Part shown: one piece after another, positions 45,106-53,216 of the stretch | Numbering within the stretch: the first letter of the stretch is position 1 | Layout of the letters: each line of letters starts with the position of its first letter | Assembly (NCBI GenBank): GCA_012269985.1 | Contig: JAAXJF010000098.1 | Location: 1 to 64,000, forward strand | Reading direction: 5' to 3' | Source of the DNA: Acidimicrobiaceae bacterium | GTDB lineage: Bacteria; Actinomycetota; Acidimicrobiia; Acidimicrobiales; Ilumatobacteraceae | DNA length: 64,000 nucleotides | Translations under genes and position numbers: made by a program | Notes under the pieces: model-generated | What the model was told of the DNA's origin: nothing | Database searches by the model: none | Seen by the model: the letters and a program-made list of their open reading frames with translations, nothing else

Positions 45106-45861
45106 TCAGGATTTCGAGGAAATTTTTGCCTTCAGCGCAGCGATGCGCTCCTCAAACCACGGCTGTTTCGCCGTCCACACCTGCGGGTCAAGTTCGCGGG
45201 CGACCGCGTCGCTATGAGCGTCAATGTCAGCCATATCGCGGATGGTCTGCTTGGTGATCATCACCAATTCGCGTGGTGCAGACGCGGCTCCCGCAGCAAG
45301 CGCACGAGCGGCATTCAACAACTCATCGTCTTCAACGCACCGATACACGAGGCCGATGCGCTCGGCCTCGGTTCCATCAACCACCTCAGAGAAAATCACC
45401 GATGCGAACGCTGCTTGAGCGCCAACGATCTGCCGCTGCATCCACGTGTGACCGCCGCCTGGATGCAATCCGATCTGCAAGAACCGTGTATCAAATCGTG
45501 CTCGGCGGGCAGCGATTCGGAGGTCACACCCAAGCGCGAGATTCATGCCAGCACCAACTGCCGCGCCATTCACGGCAGCAATTGTTGGTAGCGTCGATCG
45601 AGCAATCCGCAAGAAGCCCTCGTAAATGGTTCCGAGGCTCTCCGCCGTTGCAGTCTGAAGATTTCCGAGGTCGGCACCTGCGCAAAACGCTGAGCCAGCA
45701 CCGGTCACAATCACCGCTGAGCACCCCTCATCTGCTTCGAACTCATCCATTGCAGCGCAGATTTCTTCCACCATTGGCATCGTCATCGTGTTGCGAGCCT
45801 CCGGCGCATTTAGTGTCAGCGTGCCGATTCCATCTGAGATATCTGTCAAAAGATTGGACAT
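45106..45861 (-). CDS. Enoyl-CoA hydratase/isomerase family protein
   Basis: A 251-residue crotonase-fold enzyme. The oxyanion-hole segments are GAGSAFCAGADLGNL (about 55-69) and VNGAAVGAGMNLALGCDLRIAA (about 98-119), followed by RFLQIGLHPGGGHTWMQRQ. It probably hydrates or isomerises an acyl-CoA in beta-oxidation or a related route; substrate unknown. GAGACT ends 6 nt before the ATG as a possible -10 box, and no ribosome binding site is seen. Divergent from the nucleoside transporter operon. Confidence 0.88.
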   Translation of the reverse strand: MSNLLTDISDGIGTLTLNAPEARNTMTMPMVEEICAAMDEFEADEGCSAVIVTGAGSAFCAGADLGNLQTATAESLGTIYEGFLRIARSTLPTIAAVNGAAVGAGMNLALGCDLRIAARRARFDTRFLQIGLHPGGGHTWMQRQIVGAQAAFASVIFSEVVDGTEAERIGLVYRCVEDDELLNAARALAAGAASAPRELVMITKQTIRDMADIDAHSDAVARELDPQVWTAKQPWFEERIAALKAKISSKS

Positions 45862-45919
45862 GACGAAAGTCTCGCATGATTGTCATCGACTTCAGCAATG
45901 GAAGCCTCCAGAAACCGAG

Positions 45920-45944
45920 TAGTGTCTGGGTGTTCACGTGAACA
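45920..45944 (+). promoter_or_regulatory. Promoter and 14-bp palindromic operator of the nucleoside-uptake operon
   Basis: TAGTGT (45920-45925) is a TAnnnT -10 box. The perfect palindrome TGTTCAC-GTGAACA (45931-45944) begins about where transcription would start, a position suited to repression. The central CG and outer TGT/ACA resemble LacI-family operators. No such regulator is encoded in this window. The leader is about 75 nt and ends with GGGGGAGAA. Confidence 0.5.
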
Positions 45945-46006
45945 AGTCCTGAGAAGTTTTGCTTCACGGGGCATCAACCCACTACATCCCGACACAAGGG
46001 GGAGAA

Positions 46007-47107
46007 ATGATCAAGTCAAAGCGCATTGCGGTTGCTGCAATGGCGGCCGTGCTTGCTCTCGCCGGTGCTGCTTGCGGAAGTGACGATCCCGTCGCTGACG
46101 AGCCAGCCGCCGAAGAGGAAGCCGCTGAAGAGCCCGCCGCTGAAGAAGAAGCAGCCGAAGAGCCCGCCGAAGAGGCCGGCCCATTCCTCGGTCTCGCATT
46201 CGATACCGGTGGCCGTGGTGACGGTACCTTCAACGACATGGCAGGCCAAGGAGCAGACAACGCTGAGGCCAACCTCAGCATCGCGGTTCAAGAACTCGAA
46301 GCGACGAGCGATCAAGACCGCCAACCAAACCTCGAGGCTCTTGCAGCCGCAGGCAACAAGCTCGTTGTCGCAGTCGGCTTCGCATTTGGTGACGCACTCG
46401 GTCCGATCGCTGAGGCCAACCCCGATGTGTACTTTGGCTGGATCGATGGCTACTACGACGGCGCAAATATCATCACCACAGCGTTCTCAGAGCAAGAAGG
46501 TTCATTCCTCGTCGGTGCAGCCGCTGCGCTGAAGAGCCAGACGGGCAAGATCGGCTTTATCGGTGGCCAGGAAATCGATCTCATTAAGAGGTTCGAGGCC
46601 GGCTACATCGCAGGTGCGAAGGCCGTCAACCCTGACATCGTCGTCGAGTCGGCTTACCTTGGCGCCGCAGGCGACAACGCTGCATGGGGCTCACCAGACA
46701 AGGCTAAAGAAATTGCCGGAGCATGGTACGCGGACGGCGCAGACGTCGTGTACACCGCCGCTGGTGGCTCCGGTCGCGGAATGATCGAGGCCGCTGTTGA
46801 AGCTGGTGAAGGCAAGTGGGCAATCGGCGTTGATAACGACGAATGCAGCTTCGATACCGAAGAGCAGAAGGCACACCGCTTGACCTCAATGCTGAAGCGA
46901 GTTGATACGGCCGTTGAAGAAATGGCGAAGAATGTCCAAGACGGAACTGCCGAAGGCGGCTTCTACACCTTCAACCTGGCGAATGATGGTGTCGGCTACG
47001 CAACCACCTGTGGCAACATCGACGACATCGTCGACCAGCTCGAGGACTTCAAGGCTCAGATCATCGCCGGAGACATTGAGGTTCCGACCTCACCTGAGGG
47101 TCTCTGA
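46007..47107 (+). CDS. BMP-family lipoprotein, nucleoside ABC transporter binding protein
   Basis: A 366-residue membrane-anchored solute-binding protein. The signal peptide ends in the lipobox LAGAAC (Cys23). An acidic repeat linker follows (EEPAAEEEAAEEPAEE-like, about 30-60). The PBP domain of the BMP/Med family has LGLAFDTGGRGDGTFNDMA, KLVVAVGFAFGDALGPIA and GKIGFIGGQEIDLIKRFEAGYIAGAK. Family members bind purine nucleosides. The ATG at 46007 has a GGGGGAG site; the frame to 45959 is unlikely. It is followed by a strong terminator and the matching transporter genes. Confidence 0.93.
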   Translation: MIKSKRIAVAAMAAVLALAGAACGSDDPVADEPAAEEEAAEEPAAEEEAAEEPAEEAGPFLGLAFDTGGRGDGTFNDMAGQGADNAEANLSIAVQELEATSDQDRQPNLEALAAAGNKLVVAVGFAFGDALGPIAEANPDVYFGWIDGYYDGANIITTAFSEQEGSFLVGAAAALKSQTGKIGFIGGQEIDLIKRFEAGYIAGAKAVNPDIVVESAYLGAAGDNAAWGSPDKAKEIAGAWYADGADVVYTAAGGSGRGMIEAAVEAGEGKWAIGVDNDECSFDTEEQKAHRLTSMLKRVDTAVEEMAKNVQDGTAEGGFYTFNLANDGVGYATTCGNIDDIVDQLEDFKAQIIAGDIEVPTSPEGL

Positions 47108-47156
47108 CCGATAGGCGATTCCCGCTCTCGGGCGGGATAGCTACAAACAATTAGTG

Positions 47157-47193
47157 GAGAGCCCGGGTGATTCACCCGGGCTCTCTTCTTTGT
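47157..47193 (+). terminator. Intrinsic terminator between binding protein and transporter genes
   Basis: GAGAGCCCGGGTG and CACCCGGGCTCTC form a perfect 13-bp stem with a 3-nt loop (47157-47185), followed by TTCTTTGT. It lies 50 nt after the lipoprotein stop and should end most transcripts there, giving more binding protein than transporter. Confidence 0.88.
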
Positions 47194-47199
47194 CTCGCC

Positions 47200-47226
47200 G
47201 AAGCACTACTCTTTTATGAGTGCTTC
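47200..47226. repeat. 8-bp inverted repeat before the transporter ATPase gene
   Basis: GAAGCACT (47200-47207) and AGTGCTTC (47219-47226) flank an 11-nt T-rich centre that contains TACTCT/TTTTAT -10-like sequence. It directly follows the terminator. It may be an operator over a second promoter for the ATPase and permease genes, or a second hairpin. Confidence 0.4.
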
Positions 47227-47278
47227 AACACTTTGCGGAGTCGCAGACCCAAACCGACAATTCAACGAGGGAGGTGCG

Positions 47279-48802
47279 ATGAGCAGTACGCCTGCTGTTG
47301 AACTCCGTGGAATCGGAAAACGATTTCCCGGGGTGATCGCGAATTACGACGTTGACCTCAACGTTCGAGCCGGAACTATTCACGCCATCGTCGGTGAAAA
47401 TGGAGCTGGGAAATCAACCCTGATGAAGACGCTCTACGGAATGCAAGAGCCTGACTCTGGAACGATTTCTGTCGAAGGAACCGAGCGCCGTTTCAAGTCT
47501 CCGAGTGATGCAATCAATGCTGGCATCGGCATGGTGCACCAGCACTTCATGCTCGCCGACAACCTCACCGTTCTCGAGAACATCATTCTCGGAAGCGAAC
47601 CGGGTCGTCGAGGCATTATCGATGACACACAAGCTCGCACACGAATTGCGGACATCATGTCGGCCATCAGTACCGACCTTGATCTCGATATGCCAGTCAG
47701 CGAACTCGGCGTCGGCGAACGTCAACGCGTTGAGATCGTCAAAGTGCTGTTTCGGGGTGCCCGAATTCTCATTCTCGATGAACCGACCGCAGTTCTTGTC
47801 CCCGAAGAGGTCGACGAATTGTTCGTCACGCTCAGCAGTCTCGTCAACGACGGGGCAACCGTGATCTTCATTTCTCACAAACTTGATGAGGTCCTTCAGG
47901 TCTCGAATGACATCACCGTCATGCGTCAGGGCACCACCGTTGCGGAAACCACGCCCGAAAACATCGACCGATCGGGGCTCGCAGAACTCATGGTCGGGTC
48001 AGAACTTCCCTCACCGGCAGGAAGGACCTCTGACATTAAAGACGATGTTCGTCTCAACGTCGAAAACCTCACCGTCATGGGCGTCGAAGGGCGCCCTGCG
48101 GTTGACGGCGCATCGATCACCATACGGTCAGGCGAAATTGTTGGGATCGCTGGAGTTGAAGGGAATGGACAGTACGAACTGTGCGCAGCGCTCCTTGGCC
48201 TTATGCCATCATCTGGCACGGTCACTGTTGACGGCGCCGACCTCACGAAAGCAACCACCCGGCAGCGACATGATGCGGGCCTTGCCTACATCCCGTTTGA
48301 CCGTCACCGAGAGGGGCTCATGCTGAACGCTCCGCTCTGGGAAAACACATTGCTGGGTCGAGAAGACGAAGATCAGTTTGGAAAAGGACCGCTCGTTGAT
48401 GCAGCGTCGGTCAGGGCGTACACCGTCGACATCATCAAACGCTTTGGAGTGCTTACTCCAAATGAGACAACGCCGGCGTTCGCGCTTTCGGGCGGCAACC
48501 AACAAAAACTCATTGTCGGTCGCACATTGACAACGAACCCCGGGGTTCTCGTCGCCGCTCACCCGACTCGCGGCATTGACGTTGGTGCGCAAGCGGCGGT
48601 GTGGGACGAAATTCGGCGAGCCCGAGACAATGGCATGGCCGTTCTTCTCGTCTCTGCCGATCTTGAAGAACTGTTGGGGCTTTCCGACTCAATTGCAGTG
48701 ATGTTTGGCGGAAGTATCACCGCAACACTGAACCCAGATGACGTCACCGCAAGCGAGCTGGGTAGCTACATGACAGGCACATACGAAGAGGTCGCATCAT
48801 GA
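47279..48802 (+). CDS. Nucleoside ABC transporter ATPase (two-domain)
   Basis: A 507-residue protein with two fused ABC domains, as in BMP-type and sugar transporters. Domain one has GENGAGKS (39-46), LGVGERQRVEIVKVL and LILDEPTAVL. Domain two has a degenerate Walker A GVEGNGQYELCAALLG, the signature LSGGNQQKLIVGR and AHPTRGIDVGAQ. Only the first site is expected to hydrolyse ATP fully. The ATG at 47279 is preceded by GGGAGG; the frame to 47216 is open but less likely. ATGA overlap with the permease gene. Confidence 0.94.
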   Translation: MSSTPAVELRGIGKRFPGVIANYDVDLNVRAGTIHAIVGENGAGKSTLMKTLYGMQEPDSGTISVEGTERRFKSPSDAINAGIGMVHQHFMLADNLTVLENIILGSEPGRRGIIDDTQARTRIADIMSAISTDLDLDMPVSELGVGERQRVEIVKVLFRGARILILDEPTAVLVPEEVDELFVTLSSLVNDGATVIFISHKLDEVLQVSNDITVMRQGTTVAETTPENIDRSGLAELMVGSELPSPAGRTSDIKDDVRLNVENLTVMGVEGRPAVDGASITIRSGEIVGIAGVEGNGQYELCAALLGLMPSSGTVTVDGADLTKATTRQRHDAGLAYIPFDRHREGLMLNAPLWENTLLGREDEDQFGKGPLVDAASVRAYTVDIIKRFGVLTPNETTPAFALSGGNQQKLIVGRTLTTNPGVLVAAHPTRGIDVGAQAAVWDEIRRARDNGMAVLLVSADLEELLGLSDSIAVMFGGSITATLNPDDVTASELGSYMTGTYEEVAS

Positions 48803-49944
48803 CCGAGACAGCAACAGCCCCGTCAGGCCCATCAGGCCCGTTGGCCAAGATCTTGACCCCTTCTCGGGCGTCAGGGTTACGCACCTCTGGGACGACGCTC
48901 GCAAGTTCGCTCCTTGCCGTCATCATCGCTCTGGGGATTTCAGCGGTCATGCTGTTCATCACCGGGAAAGACCCGGTGACAGCGTTCACCACCATCACCG
49001 ACACCGCTCAGAACACCGACAAGTTGTTAGAGATGATGCGACGGGCAACACCTCTCATCTTCTCTGCAACCGCTGTGGCCATCGGTTTCAAAATGAACAT
49101 CTTCAATATTGGTGTCGAAGGGCAATATCTCTTTGCTGCGCTGATGGCAGCTGAGGCAGGAAGCCGAATCAGTCTTCCGGGGCCTCTGCACATCGCAGCA
49201 ATCCTCGCAGTTGCGTTGATCTCTGGCGCTGCATGGGCTGGTATCTCCGCATTCCTCAAAGTTCGCAAGAACATCCACGAAGTCATTTCGACGATCATGT
49301 TGAACTACATAGCGCTCTCATTTATTCAGTGGCTTTTCAACAGCTTCTTCCGTGATGACTCTGTCGAAGGACTCAACATCAAGACCACGATCATCGAAGA
49401 ATCTGGACGGCTTCCCGACCTCGTTGAGGGACGGCTCAACTCGATGTTCATTATCGCTCTCGTCGTCGTCGCCATTTTCTGGGTGGTGGTGTACCGGAGC
49501 ACATTCGGTTTCAAACTTCGTGCATCGGGCTATAACCCGACCGCCGCCTCAACCGCAGGAATCAGCGCAACGAAGATGACCGTCATCGCATTGCTGCTCT
49601 CAGGTGCCGTCGCCGGCCTTGTCGCAATGCAAAGCGTTCTCGGCGAAACCCACGCCTACGGCCCAAGTGCTACCCCCATCCAACTCGGGTTCGCAGGTAT
49701 CACCGTTGCGCTTCTCGGCAGAAATCATCCCGTCGGCATCGTGATCGCAGCATTGCTCTTTGGCTTCCTCGACTCAACGTCTGCCCAACTCCAGCTCGCG
49801 GACGTACCGAACTCAATCGTCAAGGTGATGCAGGCCATCATCGTGCTCACCGTCGTGATCGTGAACGAAGCCGCAGTGCGCAGAACGAACATCAAGACCG
49901 CTGAACGAGCGCGAGCCGAACTCGCAGCAGGGAGTGGAGCATGA
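48799..49944 (+). CDS. Nucleoside ABC transporter permease 1
   Basis: A 381-residue inner-membrane permease of the branched-chain amino acid/ribose/nucleoside type (BPD_transp_2). The conserved cytoplasmic segments FKMNIFNIGVEGQYLFAALMA and RKNIHEVISTIMLNYIAL match the YufP-type permease, and VYRSTFGFKLRASGYNPTAASTAGIS is the ATPase contact loop. About nine membrane helices. Overlaps both neighbours as ATGA. Confidence 0.92.
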   Translation: MTETATAPSGPSGPLAKILTPSRASGLRTSGTTLASSLLAVIIALGISAVMLFITGKDPVTAFTTITDTAQNTDKLLEMMRRATPLIFSATAVAIGFKMNIFNIGVEGQYLFAALMAAEAGSRISLPGPLHIAAILAVALISGAAWAGISAFLKVRKNIHEVISTIMLNYIALSFIQWLFNSFFRDDSVEGLNIKTTIIEESGRLPDLVEGRLNSMFIIALVVVAIFWVVVYRSTFGFKLRASGYNPTAASTAGISATKMTVIALLLSGAVAGLVAMQSVLGETHAYGPSATPIQLGFAGITVALLGRNHPVGIVIAALLFGFLDSTSAQLQLADVPNSIVKVMQAIIVLTVVIVNEAAVRRTNIKTAERARAELAAGSGA

Positions 49945-51218
49945 GCACCACATCAATCTCTACGCCACCCACCAGCATCTCTCTCTCGCCGCGGATGCGT
50001 CTTCTCTCCATCGGGCTGTCTCTCGTGGCGGTGATGTCGGTGACCCGACTATGGACTGGGTTCGACAACCTCACCTCGTCGGGGACCATCGGAGCTGCGC
50101 TACGTCTTACCGTGCCGATCATGCTTGCCGGACTCGCGGGGCTCTGGGCTGAGCGTGTGGGAATTCTCAATATTGGTATCGAAGGGATGATGATCCTCGG
50201 TACGTGGTTTGGCGCATTTGGTGCCTGGAAATACGGACCATGGATCGGCTTTCTCTTTGCGATCTTTGGCGGTGCGCTCGGTGGCCTCATCCACGCTGTC
50301 GCCACAATTCGGTTCAACATCGACCAAGTGATCTCAGGTGTCGTCATGAACTTGCTTGCGTTCTTCGGCGTGAGGTACCTCAGCGAACTGGTCTTTGTTG
50401 GACAGCCTCAAGGCGGCATCAGCCAGTCACCTCCACAATCTTCAGCAATACCGAAAGTCGATGTTCCATTCCTTGCAGGTGGGCCTGTTGGTTCGTCGTC
50501 GACACCTGACGTTCTTGGGTGGCTTGAGGAACGAGGATGGTTCCTTATTGCCGACCTTGCAGGCATGACGCGCGGACTCATGTCGGGACTGTCACTCGCC
50601 TCACTCATCGCGTTGCTCCTCATCCCCCTTTCCGCGTGGGTCTTGTGGCGCACCAGTTTCGGGTTGCGACTGCGGTCATCGGGAGAGGCACCTGAGGCCG
50701 CAGAGTCTCTCGGAGTGAACGTCATTCGGGTTCGCTACATCGGACTCCTCATCAGCGGAGGATTTGCCGGACTCGGTGGAGGGTTCCTCTCGATCATCTC
50801 CTCGTCGTATTACCGACAAGGCCAGACCGCAGGCCGAGGCTTCATCGGACTCGCAACGATGATCTTTGGTAACTGGCGACCCAGCGGGATTCTCGGTGGA
50901 GCTGCCGTATTTGGCTACTCGGAGGGCATCAAGCTCGTCGCTGGCGGATCAATCACTGGGCTGTTCCTCTTCATCTTCTTTCTGAGTGCAATCGTCGGTC
51001 TCATCTCGCTGCTGCGACGACAAATGCGGCGAGGAACAACCGGCATCGGAGTATCGGTGATTGCGCTTATTGCGTATCTGACCGTTGACGAAGTTCCCGA
51101 GTCGCTCACTCAGTCTCTGCCCTACGTGATCACGCTTATCGTGCTGGCCACCGCCAGTCAACGTTTGCGACCGCCGGCGAAAGCGGGTGTGCCCTATCGA
51201 CCCGGCGGGGCTCACTAA
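49941..51218 (+). CDS. Nucleoside ABC transporter permease 2
   Basis: A 425-residue permease of the YufQ type, partner of the preceding one. LWAERVGILNIGIEGMMILGTWFGAF is the family signature and LWRTSFGLRLRSSGEAPEAAESLGV the ATPase contact loop. It has an unusually long C-terminal part with two or three extra predicted helices (about 330-410). The stop overlaps the adenosine deaminase start as TAATG, linking uptake to deamination. Confidence 0.92.
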   Translation: MSTTSISTPPTSISLSPRMRLLSIGLSLVAVMSVTRLWTGFDNLTSSGTIGAALRLTVPIMLAGLAGLWAERVGILNIGIEGMMILGTWFGAFGAWKYGPWIGFLFAIFGGALGGLIHAVATIRFNIDQVISGVVMNLLAFFGVRYLSELVFVGQPQGGISQSPPQSSAIPKVDVPFLAGGPVGSSSTPDVLGWLEERGWFLIADLAGMTRGLMSGLSLASLIALLLIPLSAWVLWRTSFGLRLRSSGEAPEAAESLGVNVIRVRYIGLLISGGFAGLGGGFLSIISSSYYRQGQTAGRGFIGLATMIFGNWRPSGILGGAAVFGYSEGIKLVAGGSITGLFLFIFFLSAIVGLISLLRRQMRRGTTGIGVSVIALIAYLTVDEVPESLTQSLPYVITLIVLATASQRLRPPAKAGVPYRPGGAH

Positions 51219-52303
51219 TGGCAGTTGACGTCACGTCAGATGCCATTTTCTCTGCGCCAAAAGCACTGCTCCACGACCATCTCGATGGCGGCTTACGAAT
51301 CGAAACCATCCTTGAACTGTCCGAGGCGATTGGCTGGACACCTCAACTACCGACAACCGACCCCACCGATCTTCAGGCGTGGTTCACCGCCGGAGCTGCC
51401 GCAAAAGATCTCCTGAAGTATCTCGCAACATTCGAACACACGTTGGCGGTCATGCAAGACCCTGCCCATATCGAACGAGTGGCATTTGAAGCCGTCGAAG
51501 ACCTCGCCAACGACGGGGTTGTCTACGCCGAAATACGTTTCGCTCCGGAATTGCACGACATGCCATTCGAAGCTTCGGCCGAGGCGATCTGCGCCGGCTT
51601 TCGACGAGCAGAAGCCTCAGCCCACGAGAAGGGTCTCTCAATCTCGGCAAATCTCATCGTCTGTGCGATGCGTACTGAACGTCGGTCTGTCGAGGTGGTC
51701 GAATTCGTTGACCGTTACCGCTCTACAGAGAGCAAGGTTGTTGCCTTCGACCTTGCCGGTGCCGAAACCGGTTGGCCTCCGTCGCTACACGCAGACGCTC
51801 TCGCCATCGCCCGCCAACGTCATATCAATGTGACGATTCATGCAAGTGAGACTCCTGACCTTGAGTTGCTTTCTGAAGAACTCGCCCATGGCGCTCAAAG
51901 CATTGGGCACGGAGTTCGACTCGTAAGAGATACCCAACTCGACAACGGTGAACTCGTCTTGGGCCCACTCGCATCATTTATCCGTGACCGGCAAATACAC
52001 CTCGAAATGGCACCAACCTGCAACACCCAAATTGGTGCCGTGAACTCTGTGGCTGAACATCCTGTCATTCCATTCATGCGCGCTGGCTTTAACGTCGGCG
52101 TGAATACCGACAACCGTTTGATGAGCGATGTAAGCCCATCAAGTGAACTCGTTGCACTGCATGACGCCCACCAACTGTCGTGGTCAGACATCGAGCGACT
52201 CGTGACCAATGCCATTTCGTCTGGGTTCGCCCCACTCACCGAGCGGCAACACATCATTGACAACATCGTCGCTCCTGCATATTCATCGCTTACCAACGGC
52301 TGA
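51218..52303 (+). CDS. Adenosine deaminase-family protein, divergent paralog
   Basis: A 361-residue zinc amidohydrolase. Metal and catalytic residues are His19 and His21 (LLHDHLDGG), His208 and Glu211 (IHASET), His231 (GHGVRL) and Asp298 (NTDNRLMS). The substrate loop reads MAPTCNTQIGAV, whereas classical enzymes have CPTSN-x-x-T-G, and the HAGE motif is HASE. These differences from its neighbour suggest another purine substrate, an inference. Cotranscribed with the transporter. Confidence 0.87.
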   Translation: MAVDVTSDAIFSAPKALLHDHLDGGLRIETILELSEAIGWTPQLPTTDPTDLQAWFTAGAAAKDLLKYLATFEHTLAVMQDPAHIERVAFEAVEDLANDGVVYAEIRFAPELHDMPFEASAEAICAGFRRAEASAHEKGLSISANLIVCAMRTERRSVEVVEFVDRYRSTESKVVAFDLAGAETGWPPSLHADALAIARQRHINVTIHASETPDLELLSEELAHGAQSIGHGVRLVRDTQLDNGELVLGPLASFIRDRQIHLEMAPTCNTQIGAVNSVAEHPVIPFMRAGFNVGVNTDNRLMSDVSPSSELVALHDAHQLSWSDIERLVTNAISSGFAPLTERQHIIDNIVAPAYSSLTNG

Positions 52304-52328
52304 TCTCGTCAAGCCCTCGTGACCGGCG

Positions 52329-52334
52329 TACGCT
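52329..52334 (+). promoter_or_regulatory. TAnnnT -10 box of the PhyH gene (leaderless)
   Basis: TACGCT ends 6 nt before the ATG at 52341, in the 37-nt gap after the first deaminase gene. It allows separate expression of the dioxygenase-deaminase-upp group. Confidence 0.55.
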
Positions 52335-52340
52335 CAAGGT

Positions 52341-53216
52341 ATGTCCGCTTTGCTCACCGATGAACAAATTGCATCGTTTGAACGCGATGGCTTCATTGCC
52401 GTGCCCGACTTCATGGATTCGCAGACCCGAGCGTCGATCCGTGAGCGGGCAATTGACCTCGTCGACAACTGGGAGCCATCTGGCGAAAACACGGTGTTCA
52501 CCACCGAAGAGCAAGAGCGAGTCTCCAACCATGAGTTCTTGTCGTCAGGTGGTCGTATTTGGTGTTTCTTCGAAGAAGAAGCATTCGATGAACGCGGTGA
52601 ACTACGGCAGGCAAAAGAACTCAGCATCAACAAGATCGGTCACGCACAGCACGATCTCGATGACGTATTCGAGCGAGCGACCTATACCTCAGATCTTGCC
52701 CAGATAGCAGCCGATATCGGAATGGCCGACGCTCTTGCATTACAGAGCATGTACATCTTTAAGCAGCCGGGCATCGGCGGTGAAGTGAGCTGCCACCAAG
52801 ACGGCACCTTCCTGTATACCGACCCGCTGACGGTCACCGGATTCTGGTTCGCGGTCGAAGATGCCACCATTGACAACGGTTGCCTCTGGGCCGCCCCCGG
52901 CGGCCACAAGCCTCCCCTGCGGAAAGTCTTCCGCCGCGTGGGATCTGACGATGAAGGCACCGTCTTTGAAGATCTCGATGAGACACCGCTTCCAGACCCG
53001 GCAAAAGACCTCGTACCGCTGGAGGTCCCCGCAGGAACAATGGTGATTCTCAATGGGAAACTCCCCCATTGGAGTGACGTCAACAGGTCACCGGTGAGCC
53101 GTCATGCATACACCCTGCATTGCATCTCTGCCTCCGCGACATATCCGGATTGGAACTGGTTGCAACGACCGGCAGACATGCCATTGCGCCGACTCGACCG
53201 CAGTGATCGTCAATGA
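52341..53216 (+). CDS. PhyH-type Fe(II)/2-oxoglutarate dioxygenase
   Basis: A 291-residue phytanoyl-CoA dioxygenase family protein. The iron facial triad is His152 and Asp154 in SCHQDGTF and His243 in LPHWSDVN; Arg254 in SRHAYTLH would bind 2-oxoglutarate. The N-terminus LTDEQIASFERDGFIAVPDF is typical of the family, which hydroxylates acyl-CoAs and many small molecules. It lies between two adenosine deaminase genes and overlaps the second by ATGA, so a nucleoside-related substrate is possible but unproven. Confidence 0.86.
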   Translation: MSALLTDEQIASFERDGFIAVPDFMDSQTRASIRERAIDLVDNWEPSGENTVFTTEEQERVSNHEFLSSGGRIWCFFEEEAFDERGELRQAKELSINKIGHAQHDLDDVFERATYTSDLAQIAADIGMADALALQSMYIFKQPGIGGEVSCHQDGTFLYTDPLTVTGFWFAVEDATIDNGCLWAAPGGHKPPLRKVFRRVGSDDEGTVFEDLDETPLPDPAKDLVPLEVPAGTMVILNGKLPHWSDVNRSPVSRHAYTLHCISASATYPDWNWLQRPADMPLRRLDRSDRQ

